Assembly: GCA_016292515.1 (NCBI GenBank)
Contig: JAEDIJ010000004.1
Coordinates: 37,030-101,029, forward strand
DNA from: Victivallaceae bacterium
GTDB lineage: Bacteria; Verrucomicrobiota; Lentisphaeria; Victivallales; Victivallaceae
DNA length: 64,000 bases
Direction: 5' to 3'
Shown here: positions 16,999-28,071 of the stretch, piece by piece
Position numbering within the stretch: position 1 is the first letter of the stretch
Layout of the letters: every line of letters begins with the position of its first letter
Translations under genes and position numbers: made by a program
The notes under the pieces: model-generated
Told to the model about the DNA's origin: nothing
The model's database searches: none
What the model saw: only the letters and a program-made list of their open reading frames with translations

Positions 16999-17632
16999 TC
17001 GAAAAAACAGTCGTCAAGGTGCGGTTGGATGCAGGCGCAATGGGCGTATCGCTCTGCAATCCGGCGCAGAAAAATTTCCCTCCCCGTCTGATGTCCCATT
17101 GCGGGTAGGCGGGATCGACCATGTAGGCGATGTGCAACTCTTTTGCCGGATGGTGAATGACCGCTCCGGCAAATCCGCTCGGGCGAGGGGCAACTTCCAT
17201 ATTTCCCCCCGCCGTGATCTCCGTCGCGGAATTTTCCGTCAGGCGGAAACAAGGGTATAACGCAAGTTCAAGCGGCAACGGCTCTTTGCTGAAATTCTGT
17301 ATAAAAATGCTCTGCCGCACCGTGCGGGGATAAAACTGATAACGGAGCCATACGTCAAACGTGAAATCACAACACTTTTCTCTGGCGTGATGATAGCGTG
17401 CTCCGAAGCCATCGGCGTACTCCTCCAACTCAAAAAGCGTATTTTCAATATCAAGCGGCGCAAGCGAAAAGGAAACGCCCCGTCTTTCCGGATTTTTTAT
17501 TTCCCGGTCGATGGGGCGTGTCGTATGCAGGAGTTGAAAGTTTTTCCTGCGGTAGCGCAATTGAAGCAACTCTCCGCCGCGACTGGCAAGCGTCGCTTCC
17601 CAGTCACGGGTGAGGTGATGGACAGACGTCAT
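16988..17632 (-). CDS. Hypothetical protein, possibly a galactose-mutarotase-like beta-sandwich
   Basis: The 214-residue protein is rich in beta-strand-like and aromatic segments, with no signal peptide or membrane helix. The N-terminal strand pattern (WEATLASRGGELLQLRYR) and the IQNFSKEPLPLELALYPCFRL segment recall aldose-1-epimerase-like folds, but I see no catalytic His/Glu pair, so function is not assigned. The start codon shares its A with the glyQS stop (TGATG), so translation is coupled to glycyl-tRNA synthetase. Confidence 0.7.
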   Translation of the reverse strand: MTSVHHLTRDWEATLASRGGELLQLRYRRKNFQLLHTTRPIDREIKNPERRGVSFSLAPLDIENTLFELEEYADGFGARYHHAREKCCDFTFDVWLRYQFYPRTVRQSIFIQNFSKEPLPLELALYPCFRLTENSATEITAGGNMEVAPRPSGFAGAVIHHPAKELHIAYMVDPAYPQWDIRRGGKFFCAGLQSDTPIAPASNRTLTTVFSISD

Positions 17633-18966
17633 CAGATGTCCATTTTCTTTTCGAGATAGTCGCGCAACTGCGTGACGTTGACGCGCTCTTGCTGCATCGT
17701 GTCGCGGTCGCGCACGGTGACGGCGTTGTCGTTGAGCGAGTCGAAGTCAAAGGTGATGCAGTAGGGCGTACCGATCTCGTCCTGACGGCGGTAACGTTTG
17801 CCGATACTGCCCGTTTCATCGTATTCACTGCGGAAGTGACGGTCGATGCTCTTGTAAAGATTGTAGGCGTTTTCTTTGAGCTTTTTCGACTGCGGCAGCA
17901 CGGCGACCTGGATCGGCGCGACGGCGGCGGGCAAGTGGAGGATGACGCGGGTGTCTTCCTCCATATCCGCCTTTTGCGTCGCCGCCTTTTCCTCGTCGTA
18001 GGCGAGGCTGAGCAAGGCGAGCATCGTGCGGTCGAGCCCGACACTGGTTTCGATGACGGTCGGCATCAGTTTGCGGTGATTGTCGTGGTCGATATATTGC
18101 AGATCCTGACCGGAAAATTCGCTGTGGCGCGAAAGATCCCAGGTGCCGCGGTGATGGACGCCTTCAAGTTCGCCCCAACCGAAAGGATACTTGACTTCGA
18201 TGTCGATCGCGGCGTGCGCGTAGTGCGCGAGTTTCTCGTGGACGTAGATGCGCATGAAATCTTCGGGGAAGCCGAGTTTTTCGCGGTAATACTTGATGCG
18301 CTGCTCTTTCCAGTACTCGAACCACTTCATCCCTTCCTCGCCGTCGCAGAAAAATTCCATTTCCATCTGGGTGAATTCGCGGCTGCGGAAAGTGAAGTTA
18401 CGCGGATTGATCTCGTTGCGGAAACTTTTACCGATCTGCGCGATGCCGAAAGGCAGTTTCTGCCGGGTCGCGACCTGGACGCTGTGGAAGTCGACGAAAA
18501 TCGGCTGGCAGGTCTCGGCGCGCAGATAGGCGACGTGCTCGTCGTCGAAAACGGGACCGACGAAGGTTTTCATCATCAGATTGAATTCGCGCGGCTCGGT
18601 CATTTCCTTGCTGCCGCAGGCGGGGCAGGTGGTCGGGTCTTCCATCTGGTCGACGCGGTAGCGCGCCTTGCATTTCTTGCAGTCGGTCATGAGATCGCTG
18701 AATTGATCGAGGTGACCGGAGGCTTTCCAGACGGTCGGATTGCAGATGATCGTCGAGTCAAGCCCCTCGACGTTGTCGCGCATTTCGACCATTTCGTGCC
18801 ACCACAAGTTTTCGATCGCGCGTTTCATCCGCGAACCGTAGGGACCGTAATCCCAGAAGCCGTTGAAGCCCCCGTAGATCTCCGAACTCGGGAAAACGAA
18901 GCCGCGCCGTTTGCACAACGCGACGATCTTGTCCATCAACGCCTGATTCTTTTCTTCATCAGCCAT
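17632..18966 (-). CDS. glyQS: Glycyl-tRNA synthetase, single-chain alpha2 type
   Basis: This class II synthetase charges tRNA-Gly. The 444-residue protein has motif 1 near FWDYGPYGSRMKRAIENLWW, an inserted zinc-type CxxC...CxxC segment (CKKC then CPAC), motif 2 RNEINPRNFTFRSREFTQMEMEFF and motif 3 GLDRTMLALL. It ends with the anticodon-binding domain. It is the archaeal/eukaryotic-like form rather than the GlyQ/GlyS tetramer. It has its own strong promoter on the minus strand. Confidence 0.96.
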   Translation of the reverse strand: MADEEKNQALMDKIVALCKRRGFVFPSSEIYGGFNGFWDYGPYGSRMKRAIENLWWHEMVEMRDNVEGLDSTIICNPTVWKASGHLDQFSDLMTDCKKCKARYRVDQMEDPTTCPACGSKEMTEPREFNLMMKTFVGPVFDDEHVAYLRAETCQPIFVDFHSVQVATRQKLPFGIAQIGKSFRNEINPRNFTFRSREFTQMEMEFFCDGEEGMKWFEYWKEQRIKYYREKLGFPEDFMRIYVHEKLAHYAHAAIDIEVKYPFGWGELEGVHHRGTWDLSRHSEFSGQDLQYIDHDNHRKLMPTVIETSVGLDRTMLALLSLAYDEEKAATQKADMEEDTRVILHLPAAVAPIQVAVLPQSKKLKENAYNLYKSIDRHFRSEYDETGSIGKRYRRQDEIGTPYCITFDFDSLNDNAVTVRDRDTMQQERVNVTQLRDYLEKKMDI

Positions 18967-19023
18967 CGTTCTGTCTCCTTAAATAAATGGTAAAAAAGAG
19001 TTGTCTTTCAATAATCGTTCTTT

Positions 19024-19052
19024 AATATAGTCCGCTTTTGCGTTTTTTGCAA
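19024..19052 (-). promoter_or_regulatory. Promoter of glyQS
   Basis: On the minus strand, TTGCAA (19047-19052), 17-bp spacer and TATATT (19024-19029), a perfect match to the window consensus. The divergent oxidoreductase has a weaker promoter (TTGTTT 19073, TATATT 19096-19101). Confidence 0.85.
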
Positions 19053-19150
19053 TGTTTTTCGGTATCGGCGACTTGTTTTTTTTGCGATTGCGGAGTATAT
19101 TCAAATGTGAGTTCCTTTTAACAATCGATCTTGACAGCAGGAGTTTGACT

Positions 19151-20233
19151 ATGAAAAAAATCACGGATCGCAAAGTTCGTTACGCCATCATCGGTTTCGG
19201 CGGCATCGCGGAAAACCGCATCGCCAAAGAGGGGTTCGCGTGCGACACGAAGCGGTTTGCCCCGCTTAAAAACGCGGAACTTGTCGGCGTGACCGACATC
19301 AATCCGGCGCGGCAGAAAGCGGCGGCGGCGCTCGGTCTTAAATTCTACAAAAATCAGGATGAGATCTTTGCCGACAATTTGATCGACGCCGTTTTCGTCG
19401 CCGTCAACAACACCAATCACGTCCACGCGACGTGCGCCGCGCTTGCCGCCGGCAAGCACGTGATCGTCGAAAAACCGCTGGCAACGAGCGTCGCCGATGC
19501 GCGCAAAATGATCACGCTCGCGTCGCGCAAACGTTTGTCGCTCTCCGTCGATCATATGATGGTTTTCAATCCCCGCAACGTGTTGGCAAAACGCTATATC
19601 AAAGAGGGAAAGCTCGGCGAGATCAACGACGGGTGTTTTCATATGGAATTCGCCTGCGGTTACACCCCCGTGGAAGCGGCGACGTGGCGTTGCTCCAAAA
19701 TCGAGGAAATGGGCGGTCCCATCGGCGACGTCGCGTCCCATTGTTTCTACGTCGCGGAATATCTCTTTGACAGCGAGATCACCGGACTTGCCGCTTGCTA
19801 CTATCCGAAACAGATGCCGATGCGCGCCGAGGACGGTGCCTACATCCGCTTCGATCTCGCCTGCGGTCTGCAATTGAGCGCGCGCGTCGCCTTTTGCGAA
19901 CGCCGCGGCGGACTCGTCGGCAATCTTTCCAATCTGGGATTTGAAGTCTACGGTGAAAGCGGCGTGTTGCGCTCTTTCGGGACGATGTTCCAGCTTTCCG
20001 GCTACGCCGACGAAGCCTATCCGATCCGCCTTGAACTGGAAAACGCTTCCGGCGTCAAGAATCTCGTGCCGCGCAAGATCGTCAACATCTATCAGCAGGT
20101 GATCGAAAATCACGCCAAGTCGATCCTCGACGGCAAACCGGTCAACGCCGATGCGGGATTGCACAATCTGAAATGCTGTCTCGCCGCTCACCGCTCCGCG
20201 CAAAATGGCGGCAAGTATTATAAGGTGAGATAG
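19151..20233 (+). CDS. Gfo/Idh/MocA family oxidoreductase
   Basis: The 360-residue NAD(P)-dependent dehydrogenase has the Rossmann motif IIGFGGIAENR, the conserved NTNHVHATCAALAAGKHVIVEKPLA stretch and a C-terminal alpha/beta substrate domain. This family oxidises sugars, inositols and amino-sugars; the substrate here is unknown. ATG 19151 is preceded by CAGGAG, whereas the frame extends upstream without another good start. A signal peptide is absent, so it is cytoplasmic. The gene is followed by intergenic repeat A1. Confidence 0.9.
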   Translation: MKKITDRKVRYAIIGFGGIAENRIAKEGFACDTKRFAPLKNAELVGVTDINPARQKAAAALGLKFYKNQDEIFADNLIDAVFVAVNNTNHVHATCAALAAGKHVIVEKPLATSVADARKMITLASRKRLSLSVDHMMVFNPRNVLAKRYIKEGKLGEINDGCFHMEFACGYTPVEAATWRCSKIEEMGGPIGDVASHCFYVAEYLFDSEITGLAACYYPKQMPMRAEDGAYIRFDLACGLQLSARVAFCERRGGLVGNLSNLGFEVYGESGVLRSFGTMFQLSGYADEAYPIRLELENASGVKNLVPRKIVNIYQQVIENHAKSILDGKPVNADAGLHNLKCCLAAHRSAQNGGKYYKVR

Positions 20234-20241
20234 GGGAAAAG

Positions 20242-20525
20242 AGTTATAAGTTTTAAGTTTTTAGTTTTAAGTGCTTGGTCGGGGGCTACTGCCCCCGCAC
20301 CCCTGAATGCGCCGATGCATCCCCCTTCGCCAAGGCTACGGCGGGACAAGTCGCATCGGCTTACAGAGCGATACAAAACGGCAGTACGCGATTGGTTTGG
20401 TCAATGCGTACTGCCGTTTGCTTTTTTAAGCCCAAGCGATGCTTGGGCGCTGTCGGAGGGTCAGGGAGCCGAAAAGCTCCCTGCCAAGTACTTAAAACTT
20501 AAAACTTATAACTTAAAACTTTAAA
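20242..20525 (+). repeat. Intergenic repeat A, copy 1
   Basis: A 284-bp element whose ends are inverted arrays of an AGTTTTA/AGTTATA heptamer. Its interior is a chain of hairpins: GGGGGC/GCCCCC (20281-20296), a perfect 14-bp stem AAACGGCAGTACGC (20376-20389 with 20406-20419), GCCCAAGC/GCTTGGGC (20430-20448) and AGGGAGC/GCTCCCT (20463-20482). An inverted second copy is at 40636-40875. Copy 1 has about 31 extra bases (20330-20350 region) containing CGCCAAGGCTACGGCGGGAC. The right end supplies the stop codon of the convergent lipoprotein gene. No gene is seen in it. Confidence 0.85.
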
Positions 20526-21282
20526 ACATCGGCGGACGGAAATCTTTTTCTTCCAACTTGGGATTTACTTTGTAATAAAGCACTTTCCCTTTTTGCGTCA
20601 AGCCGTCCTGCTCGATGACGGTCTCGTCGGCGAGCAGTAATCCCTCGCGCATCTGATAGCGGAGGATCTGCGAATCGTAATGAATGGTGCCGCCGTCTTT
20701 TATGTTGAAGTCGCTGATGATCCGGCGCGGCAGATAATCCGTCGCGGAAAGGTAGAAGTAAAAAGGATTTTTGCCGGGATTGACGCAGGTCAGACGATAA
20801 AGCGGCTCTTCGTCGATCGTGCAGCGGTCAACGGTGATCTGCTCAAAAATTTCACTCATTCTGGTGTCCGGTTTGACGAGTTTCTGCATGAACTTCATAT
20901 CGGCGAGTTTGTCCGAACTGATATTGGAAAAGTTCTTGTTTTCATAATCGATCATCCACGCTTCATCGCCGTTGATGATCCATCCGGAGATCGGTTGATT
21001 TTCGTCAAAGGTCGTCCAGCTCATCTTGTCGGGCGCCTGATATTTGATCTCGACCATTTCGATCGTTTCCGGCTCCATCCAGCCGTTGCTCGTCTTGATT
21101 TCCTGACGGAGCACCGACGTTTTGATGGTGCTGATCCGCTTGCCGGGGTCGACGGCGCGCATCTGTTTGGCTTCCAGTTCCGCAACGGTGAGGTCGCTCG
21201 GCGTCACGTTTTGAATGGAGGAACATCCTGCCGCCAAGAGCGCGGCAACGGCGGCGGAGAAAAAAAGAGTATTGATTTTCAT
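20521..21282 (-). CDS. LolA/LolB-like outer-membrane lipoprotein sorting protein
   Basis: The 253-residue protein has a lipoprotein signal (MKINTLFFSAAVAALLAAGC, lipobox LAAGC). The mature part looks like the LolA/LolB/MucB fold: a region with EMVEIKYQAPDKMSW, GDEAWMIDYENK, and a late YLPRRIISDFN strand. Such proteins bind lipid or lipoprotein acyl chains in the periplasm. CAT at 21280-21282 is chosen over an upstream ATG because CAGGAG precedes it. The final TAA lies in repeat A1. Confidence 0.75.
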   Translation of the reverse strand: MKINTLFFSAAVAALLAAGCSSIQNVTPSDLTVAELEAKQMRAVDPGKRISTIKTSVLRQEIKTSNGWMEPETIEMVEIKYQAPDKMSWTTFDENQPISGWIINGDEAWMIDYENKNFSNISSDKLADMKFMQKLVKPDTRMSEIFEQITVDRCTIDEEPLYRLTCVNPGKNPFYFYLSATDYLPRRIISDFNIKDGGTIHYDSQILRYQMREGLLLADETVIEQDGLTQKGKVLYYKVNPKLEEKDFRPPMF

Positions 21283-21322
21283 TTTTCCGGAACTCCTGAT
21301 GAAATCGCATTTCCTATACCTT

Positions 21323-21351
21323 AATATACAGCGTGGATGCATTTACGCCAA
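21323..21351 (-). promoter_or_regulatory. Promoter of the LolA-like gene
   Basis: On the minus strand TTGGCG (21346-21351), 17-bp spacer and TATATT (21323-21328). Confidence 0.65.
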
Positions 21352-21390
21352 TATGAAATGCGTTTTTTTTTATTTTTTTTACAAAAACGC

Positions 21391-21420
21391 TTGACAATCA
21401 CCGCCGCCCGGGGGTATTAG
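21391..21420 (+). promoter_or_regulatory. Promoter of topA
   Basis: TTGACA (21391-21396), 18-bp spacer and TATTAG (21415-21420). A GC-rich leader follows, with a CCCGCGC/GCGCGTGGG-type hairpin near 21460-21480. AGGAG precedes the ATG. Confidence 0.6.
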
Positions 21421-21509
21421 TAATTTTGTGCACACATACATATGCGTATAGGTGTATATGCCCGCGCTTGCGCGTGGGGCGCGTACGTTTTTAACAGGAG
21501 TTTATAAAT

Positions 21510-24009
<2,500 letters not shown>

Positions 24010-24020
<11 letters not shown>

Positions 24021-25170
24021 AGCCAAACGCAAAAAATTGCTCCGGTTGCGGAAGATCCGCCGGATCGTCAGCACCGTTGTCGTAATGCTTGCGATCGTGA
24101 TCGTTCTGTGCTGGTCAAGCGATTTCATCGTCGGCAAGATCCTCGCCTACCGGCTCGGCAATTACTGCGGTTCGGAAATCACCTACGATTCGTTGTCCGT
24201 CAACTTCAAAAAGGGGAGGGTGGACGTCCGCAATATCGCCGTCGCCAATCCGGACGGTTTTTCCGCACAGCCGCTGATATCCGCCGATACGTTCGTCTTT
24301 GACATCAATCCCTCGACGATCGGAGAAAACGTGATGGATGTGGATGAATTCCGCATCACCGGATTGAATCTTTTTTACGAAAGACAAAGTGCCGGAAAAA
24401 ACAATTTTTCCAGTTTTGTCGATCAGTTCCCTCAGCAGAAATCGTCCAAAAGCGAGACGCTCTACCGGGTGAAAAAACTGCATATCATCGGTACCAAGGC
24501 GATTCTTCTCATCAACGACAGGGTCAATGTCGTCAAGATCGACGACATCATCCTTGACGACATCGGTATGGATACCCCGGTTACCTGGGACGAACTCGTC
24601 GAGTATGTCGTCAGTCGTTTTTCGGGAATTTTCGACGCCGAGGATTTCGCCGTCCGCAACCCCGCGGGCTTTACGGAAACCAATTTCATAAGAGTTCATG
24701 ATTTTCACGTTGAACTGGATATGAAAGACGTCCCTCTCCGCCGTTACCGTATCCGCAAGGCTTCCGCCGAGAGTTTTATGCTCAATATGGAAACGCTGAC
24801 CAACGGGCGCAACAATATGCAGGAACTGGCGGCTTCTCTGATGCAGGATCAGCAGAAAGCTAAGGTTCGCCCATCTTCGGCATCGGTCGAGGTCGACGAA
24901 TTTGTCATCGAAAATGTGATTTTGATCCTTTCCCGCAACGGGATTTCCAAACGGCTCCCGCTCGGCAGAATGTATCTGAAAAATATCGGCAAAGAAAAAA
25001 CTATGTCGGCGGAGGAAGTGTCGATCTTTTTGTTGATGCAACTCAATAATTTCGTCAACGCTTCGGGCACCAAGGTGGCGGCGACGATGAAAGAGTTGGT
25101 GGCGGAGTCCGCCGCGGGGCAGACGAAAGTTGAAAAAGCTCCCGTTTCGCCATCGTCGAAGCAACCGTAA
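24010..25170 (+). CDS. AsmA-like / DUF748-type membrane-anchored protein
   Basis: The 386-residue protein begins with a basic stretch and one membrane helix (about residues 20-40: IVSTVVVMLAIVIVLCW), followed by the AsmA-like pattern of short repeated beta segments (DSLSVNFKKGRVDVRNIAVANPDGF; VDEFRITGLNLFYER). AsmA-like proteins span the periplasm and are implicated in outer-membrane lipid transport. At 386 residues it is short for the family. Starts inside the last codons of topA, so it is coupled to it. A terminator follows. Confidence 0.75.
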
Positions 25171-25197
25171 AAACGGCTGTTTCAACGCCCGGAAAAC

Positions 25198-25236
25198 AAG
25201 GGAAAACCGCAAAATGCGCGTTTTCCCTTTTTTTTC
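25198..25236 (+). terminator. Terminator after topA-asmA-like unit
   Basis: Arms AAGGGAAAAC (25198-25207) and GTTTTCCCTT (25220-25229) form a perfect stem extended inward by CGC/GCG, followed by a T-tract. Confidence 0.9.
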
Positions 25237-25269
25237 TTAAAAAAAGGGTGATTTTGAGCGAAAAACAAC

Positions 25270-25297
25270 TTGTTAAAAACGTTTGCCGGATTATATT
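25270..25297 (+). promoter_or_regulatory. Promoter of the gyrA operon
   Basis: TTGTTA (25270-25275), 16-bp spacer and TATATT (25292-25297). A GC-rich hairpin-like leader (25310-25335) precedes gyrA. Confidence 0.65.
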
Positions 25298-25387
25298 ATT
25301 AGTATGCAGGGAAGCGCGGTGCGCGCGCCCCGCTGTTTTGGTACGTCAATCAAGGGTTTCATAACCATAAAAATAAAGGTGTTTTGA

Positions 25388-28054
25388 ATGAGCGATCTTA
25401 CGACCCGGGATATTCCGCTTGATATCGAAGATATTATGCATACTGCATATTTGCAGTACTCCCTCAGCGTCAACGTCGGACGCGCCATCCCCGATGTGCG
25501 CGACGGTCTGAAACCGGTCAACCGCCGTATTCTTTACGCGATGCGGCAGATGCACATCGGCAAATCCCACGCGACGGTCAAGTGCGCCAAGGTCGTCGGC
25601 GAAGTGATGGGTAACTATCACCCCCACGGCGATATGGCAATTTACGACGCGCTGGTGCGTCTCGCCCAACCTTTCTCGATGCGCGCGCCGCTGGTCGAGG
25701 GGCAGGGTAACTTCGGTACGCTCGACGGCGACCCCGCCGCGGCGGCGCGTTACACCGAGTGCCGCATGGAGCGTCTCGCCGAGGAAATGCTTGCCGATAT
25801 CGAAAAAGACACCGTCGATATGGTGCCGACTTTCGATGAATCCGATACGGAACCGGCGGTGCTTCCGGCGAAGTTCCCGCAACTTCTGGTCAACGGTACG
25901 ACCGGTATCGGCGTCGGTATGGCGACCTACATTCCGCCTCACAATCTCGGCGAAGTGATCGACGCCACCGTCTATTTGCTGGAAAAACCGACCGCTTCGG
26001 TCGATGAATTGCTGCAATTCCTGCCCGCTCCCGACTTCCCGACCGGAGCCATCATCCGCGGCAGGATGGCGATGCGCCAGTTCTATCAGACCGGTCACGG
26101 CAGCGTCAAAGTCCGTTCCCGTGCCGACATTATCGAAAAAGACGGCCGCGAGCAGATCATCATTTCCGAGATCCCCTACGCGATCAACAAGGCGACCGAA
26201 GTCAAACGCATCGCCGATCTGGTGCGCGACAAGGTGATCACCGGGATCTCCGAACTCAAAGATGAATCCAGCGAACGCAACGGCGTGCGCATTATCATCG
26301 ACATCAAGCGCGGCGCGATGGCGCAGGTGGTGCTCAATCAGATTTTCGCCCACACGCAGTTTGAAACGACGATTGGTTGTACGATGCTCGTCGTCGATCA
26401 CAACCGCCCGCGCACGATGAATCTCGTGCAGGTGCTTCAAGCTTACATCGATCACCGGCTCGAAGTGATTCTGCGCCGGACTCTTTTCGATCTGGACAAG
26501 GCGAAAGCGCGCGCCCACATCCTCGAAGGTTTCAAGATCGCGATCGACAATCTCGACGAAGTGGTCAAGATCATCCGCGAATCGCGCACCCGTCCGGATG
26601 CCGCCGCCGCGCTGATGGCGCGTTTCGGCTTTTCGCAGGTGCAGACCAACGCGATCCTCGATATGCGTCTGCATCAGTTGACCGGTATGGCGATCGACGA
26701 CGTTTTGAATGAATTGGCGGAAGTCCATCAGCAGATCGCCTACTTGACCGAACTTGCCGAAAGCCGCGAAAAACGCATCGGCGTCGTGCGAGATGAATTG
26801 CTCGAAGTCAAGGAAAAATACGCCGATCCCCGTCGCACCGAGATCACGGCGGACGACACCGATCTCAACATCGCCGATTTCATTCCGCGCCACAGTTGTG
26901 TGATCACGGTTTCCAATACCGGTTACATCAAGCGCGTGCCCGCCGACACCTACCACACGCAGCACCGCGGCGGCAAGGGCATTATCGGGATGAGCACCAA
27001 GGAAGAGGATACCGTTGAACACATTTTCAACGCCAACAGCCACGACATCATTTTCTTCTTCACCGATCGCGGCTTTATGTACTGGCTCAACGTTTACGAG
27101 ATCCCCGAAGGCATCCGCACCGGCAAAGGCAAGGCGATCATCAATCTGATCAAAGTCGAGCCGGGCGAAAAGATCTGCGCGATGCTGACCGTCCGCCGCG
27201 AGGATTTCGACGATCCCAACAAGTTCATCGTGATGGCGTCCCGCAAGGGCTACATCAAAAAGAGCGAACTCGCGCTTTTCCGCAATCTGCGCCGTACCGG
27301 TTTGCGCGCCCTCGTCATCGAGGAGGACGACGACCTCATCGGCGCGGCGATCGGCGCCAACGGCAATGAAGTGCTGCTCTCGACCCGCCTCGGAATGGCG
27401 TGCCGCTTCGATCTCACCGACGAAGAAGTCCGTCCGATGGGGCGTACTGCCCGCGGCGTGACCGGTATGCGTTTCAAACTTGCCGGCGACGATGTCGTGA
27501 GTCTGGAAATCGTCAGCGAACCGACCTACGATGAGGCGGAAACGGTGGCGGATGACGAGGAAACTCCCGAAGCCGAGAGCAACAATACGGAAAACGCCGA
27601 GGAGGAAGTTTTTGGCGTCGGACCGGAAGTGATGGTCGTCACCAACGGCGGTATGGGCAAGCGTTCCTTTGTTTCGACTTACCGCAAGACCCGCCGCGGC
27701 GCCAAGGGCGTCGTCAACATCAAACTCCGCGAAAACGAAGAGGTGTTGAGCGTCGTCCAGATCACCGAAACCGACGAGTTGCTTTTGACCACCGAGCGCG
27801 GTCAGCTGGTGCGCATCCCCGCCGGCGAAGTCCGCCGGGTCGGACGTGCTTCGCGCGGCGTGAAGATCATGAACCTCAACGCCGGCGACAAGATCACGAG
27901 CGTCGCGAAACTGGTCGATTTCACCAGTGCCGCACCGGAGGAAAAGAGTGATGCGGAAACCGGCGAAGCAACGGAAAATCCGGAAACTCCGGTGACGGAA
28001 ACGACGGAAGCCCCCGTCTCGCCCGCAACGGAAAATCCGGAAACTGAAGCGTAA
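25388..28054 (+). CDS. gyrA: DNA gyrase subunit A
   Basis: The 888-residue protein aligns position for position with E. coli GyrA at the N terminus, with catalytic Tyr122 (AARYTE) and HPHGD at 78-82. The GyrA box appears as QHRGGKG, supporting gyrase rather than topoisomerase IV. The residue after HPHGD, position 83, is Met rather than Ser/Thr/Ala; Asp87 is kept. The C terminus ends with about 45 residues of low-complexity Glu/Thr/Pro. gyrB is not in the window. It heads a run of genes folP-cdaA-ybbR-surA/ppiD-like-nifU on the same strand. Confidence 0.97.
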   Translation: MSDLTTRDIPLDIEDIMHTAYLQYSLSVNVGRAIPDVRDGLKPVNRRILYAMRQMHIGKSHATVKCAKVVGEVMGNYHPHGDMAIYDALVRLAQPFSMRAPLVEGQGNFGTLDGDPAAAARYTECRMERLAEEMLADIEKDTVDMVPTFDESDTEPAVLPAKFPQLLVNGTTGIGVGMATYIPPHNLGEVIDATVYLLEKPTASVDELLQFLPAPDFPTGAIIRGRMAMRQFYQTGHGSVKVRSRADIIEKDGREQIIISEIPYAINKATEVKRIADLVRDKVITGISELKDESSERNGVRIIIDIKRGAMAQVVLNQIFAHTQFETTIGCTMLVVDHNRPRTMNLVQVLQAYIDHRLEVILRRTLFDLDKAKARAHILEGFKIAIDNLDEVVKIIRESRTRPDAAAALMARFGFSQVQTNAILDMRLHQLTGMAIDDVLNELAEVHQQIAYLTELAESREKRIGVVRDELLEVKEKYADPRRTEITADDTDLNIADFIPRHSCVITVSNTGYIKRVPADTYHTQHRGGKGIIGMSTKEEDTVEHIFNANSHDIIFFFTDRGFMYWLNVYEIPEGIRTGKGKAIINLIKVEPGEKICAMLTVRREDFDDPNKFIVMASRKGYIKKSELALFRNLRRTGLRALVIEEDDDLIGAAIGANGNEVLLSTRLGMACRFDLTDEEVRPMGRTARGVTGMRFKLAGDDVVSLEIVSEPTYDEAETVADDEETPEAESNNTENAEEEVFGVGPEVMVVTNGGMGKRSFVSTYRKTRRGAKGVVNIKLRENEEVLSVVQITETDELLLTTERGQLVRIPAGEVRRVGRASRGVKIMNLNAGDKITSVAKLVDFTSAAPEEKSDAETGEATENPETPVTETTEAPVSPATENPETEA

Positions 28055-28071
28055 AAAAAGGAATTCCTTTC

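Noticed and set aside
20242-20525. Repeat A considered as an insertion sequence
   Set aside because: No transposase frame fits in 284 bp. It can only be a non-autonomous or structural repeat.
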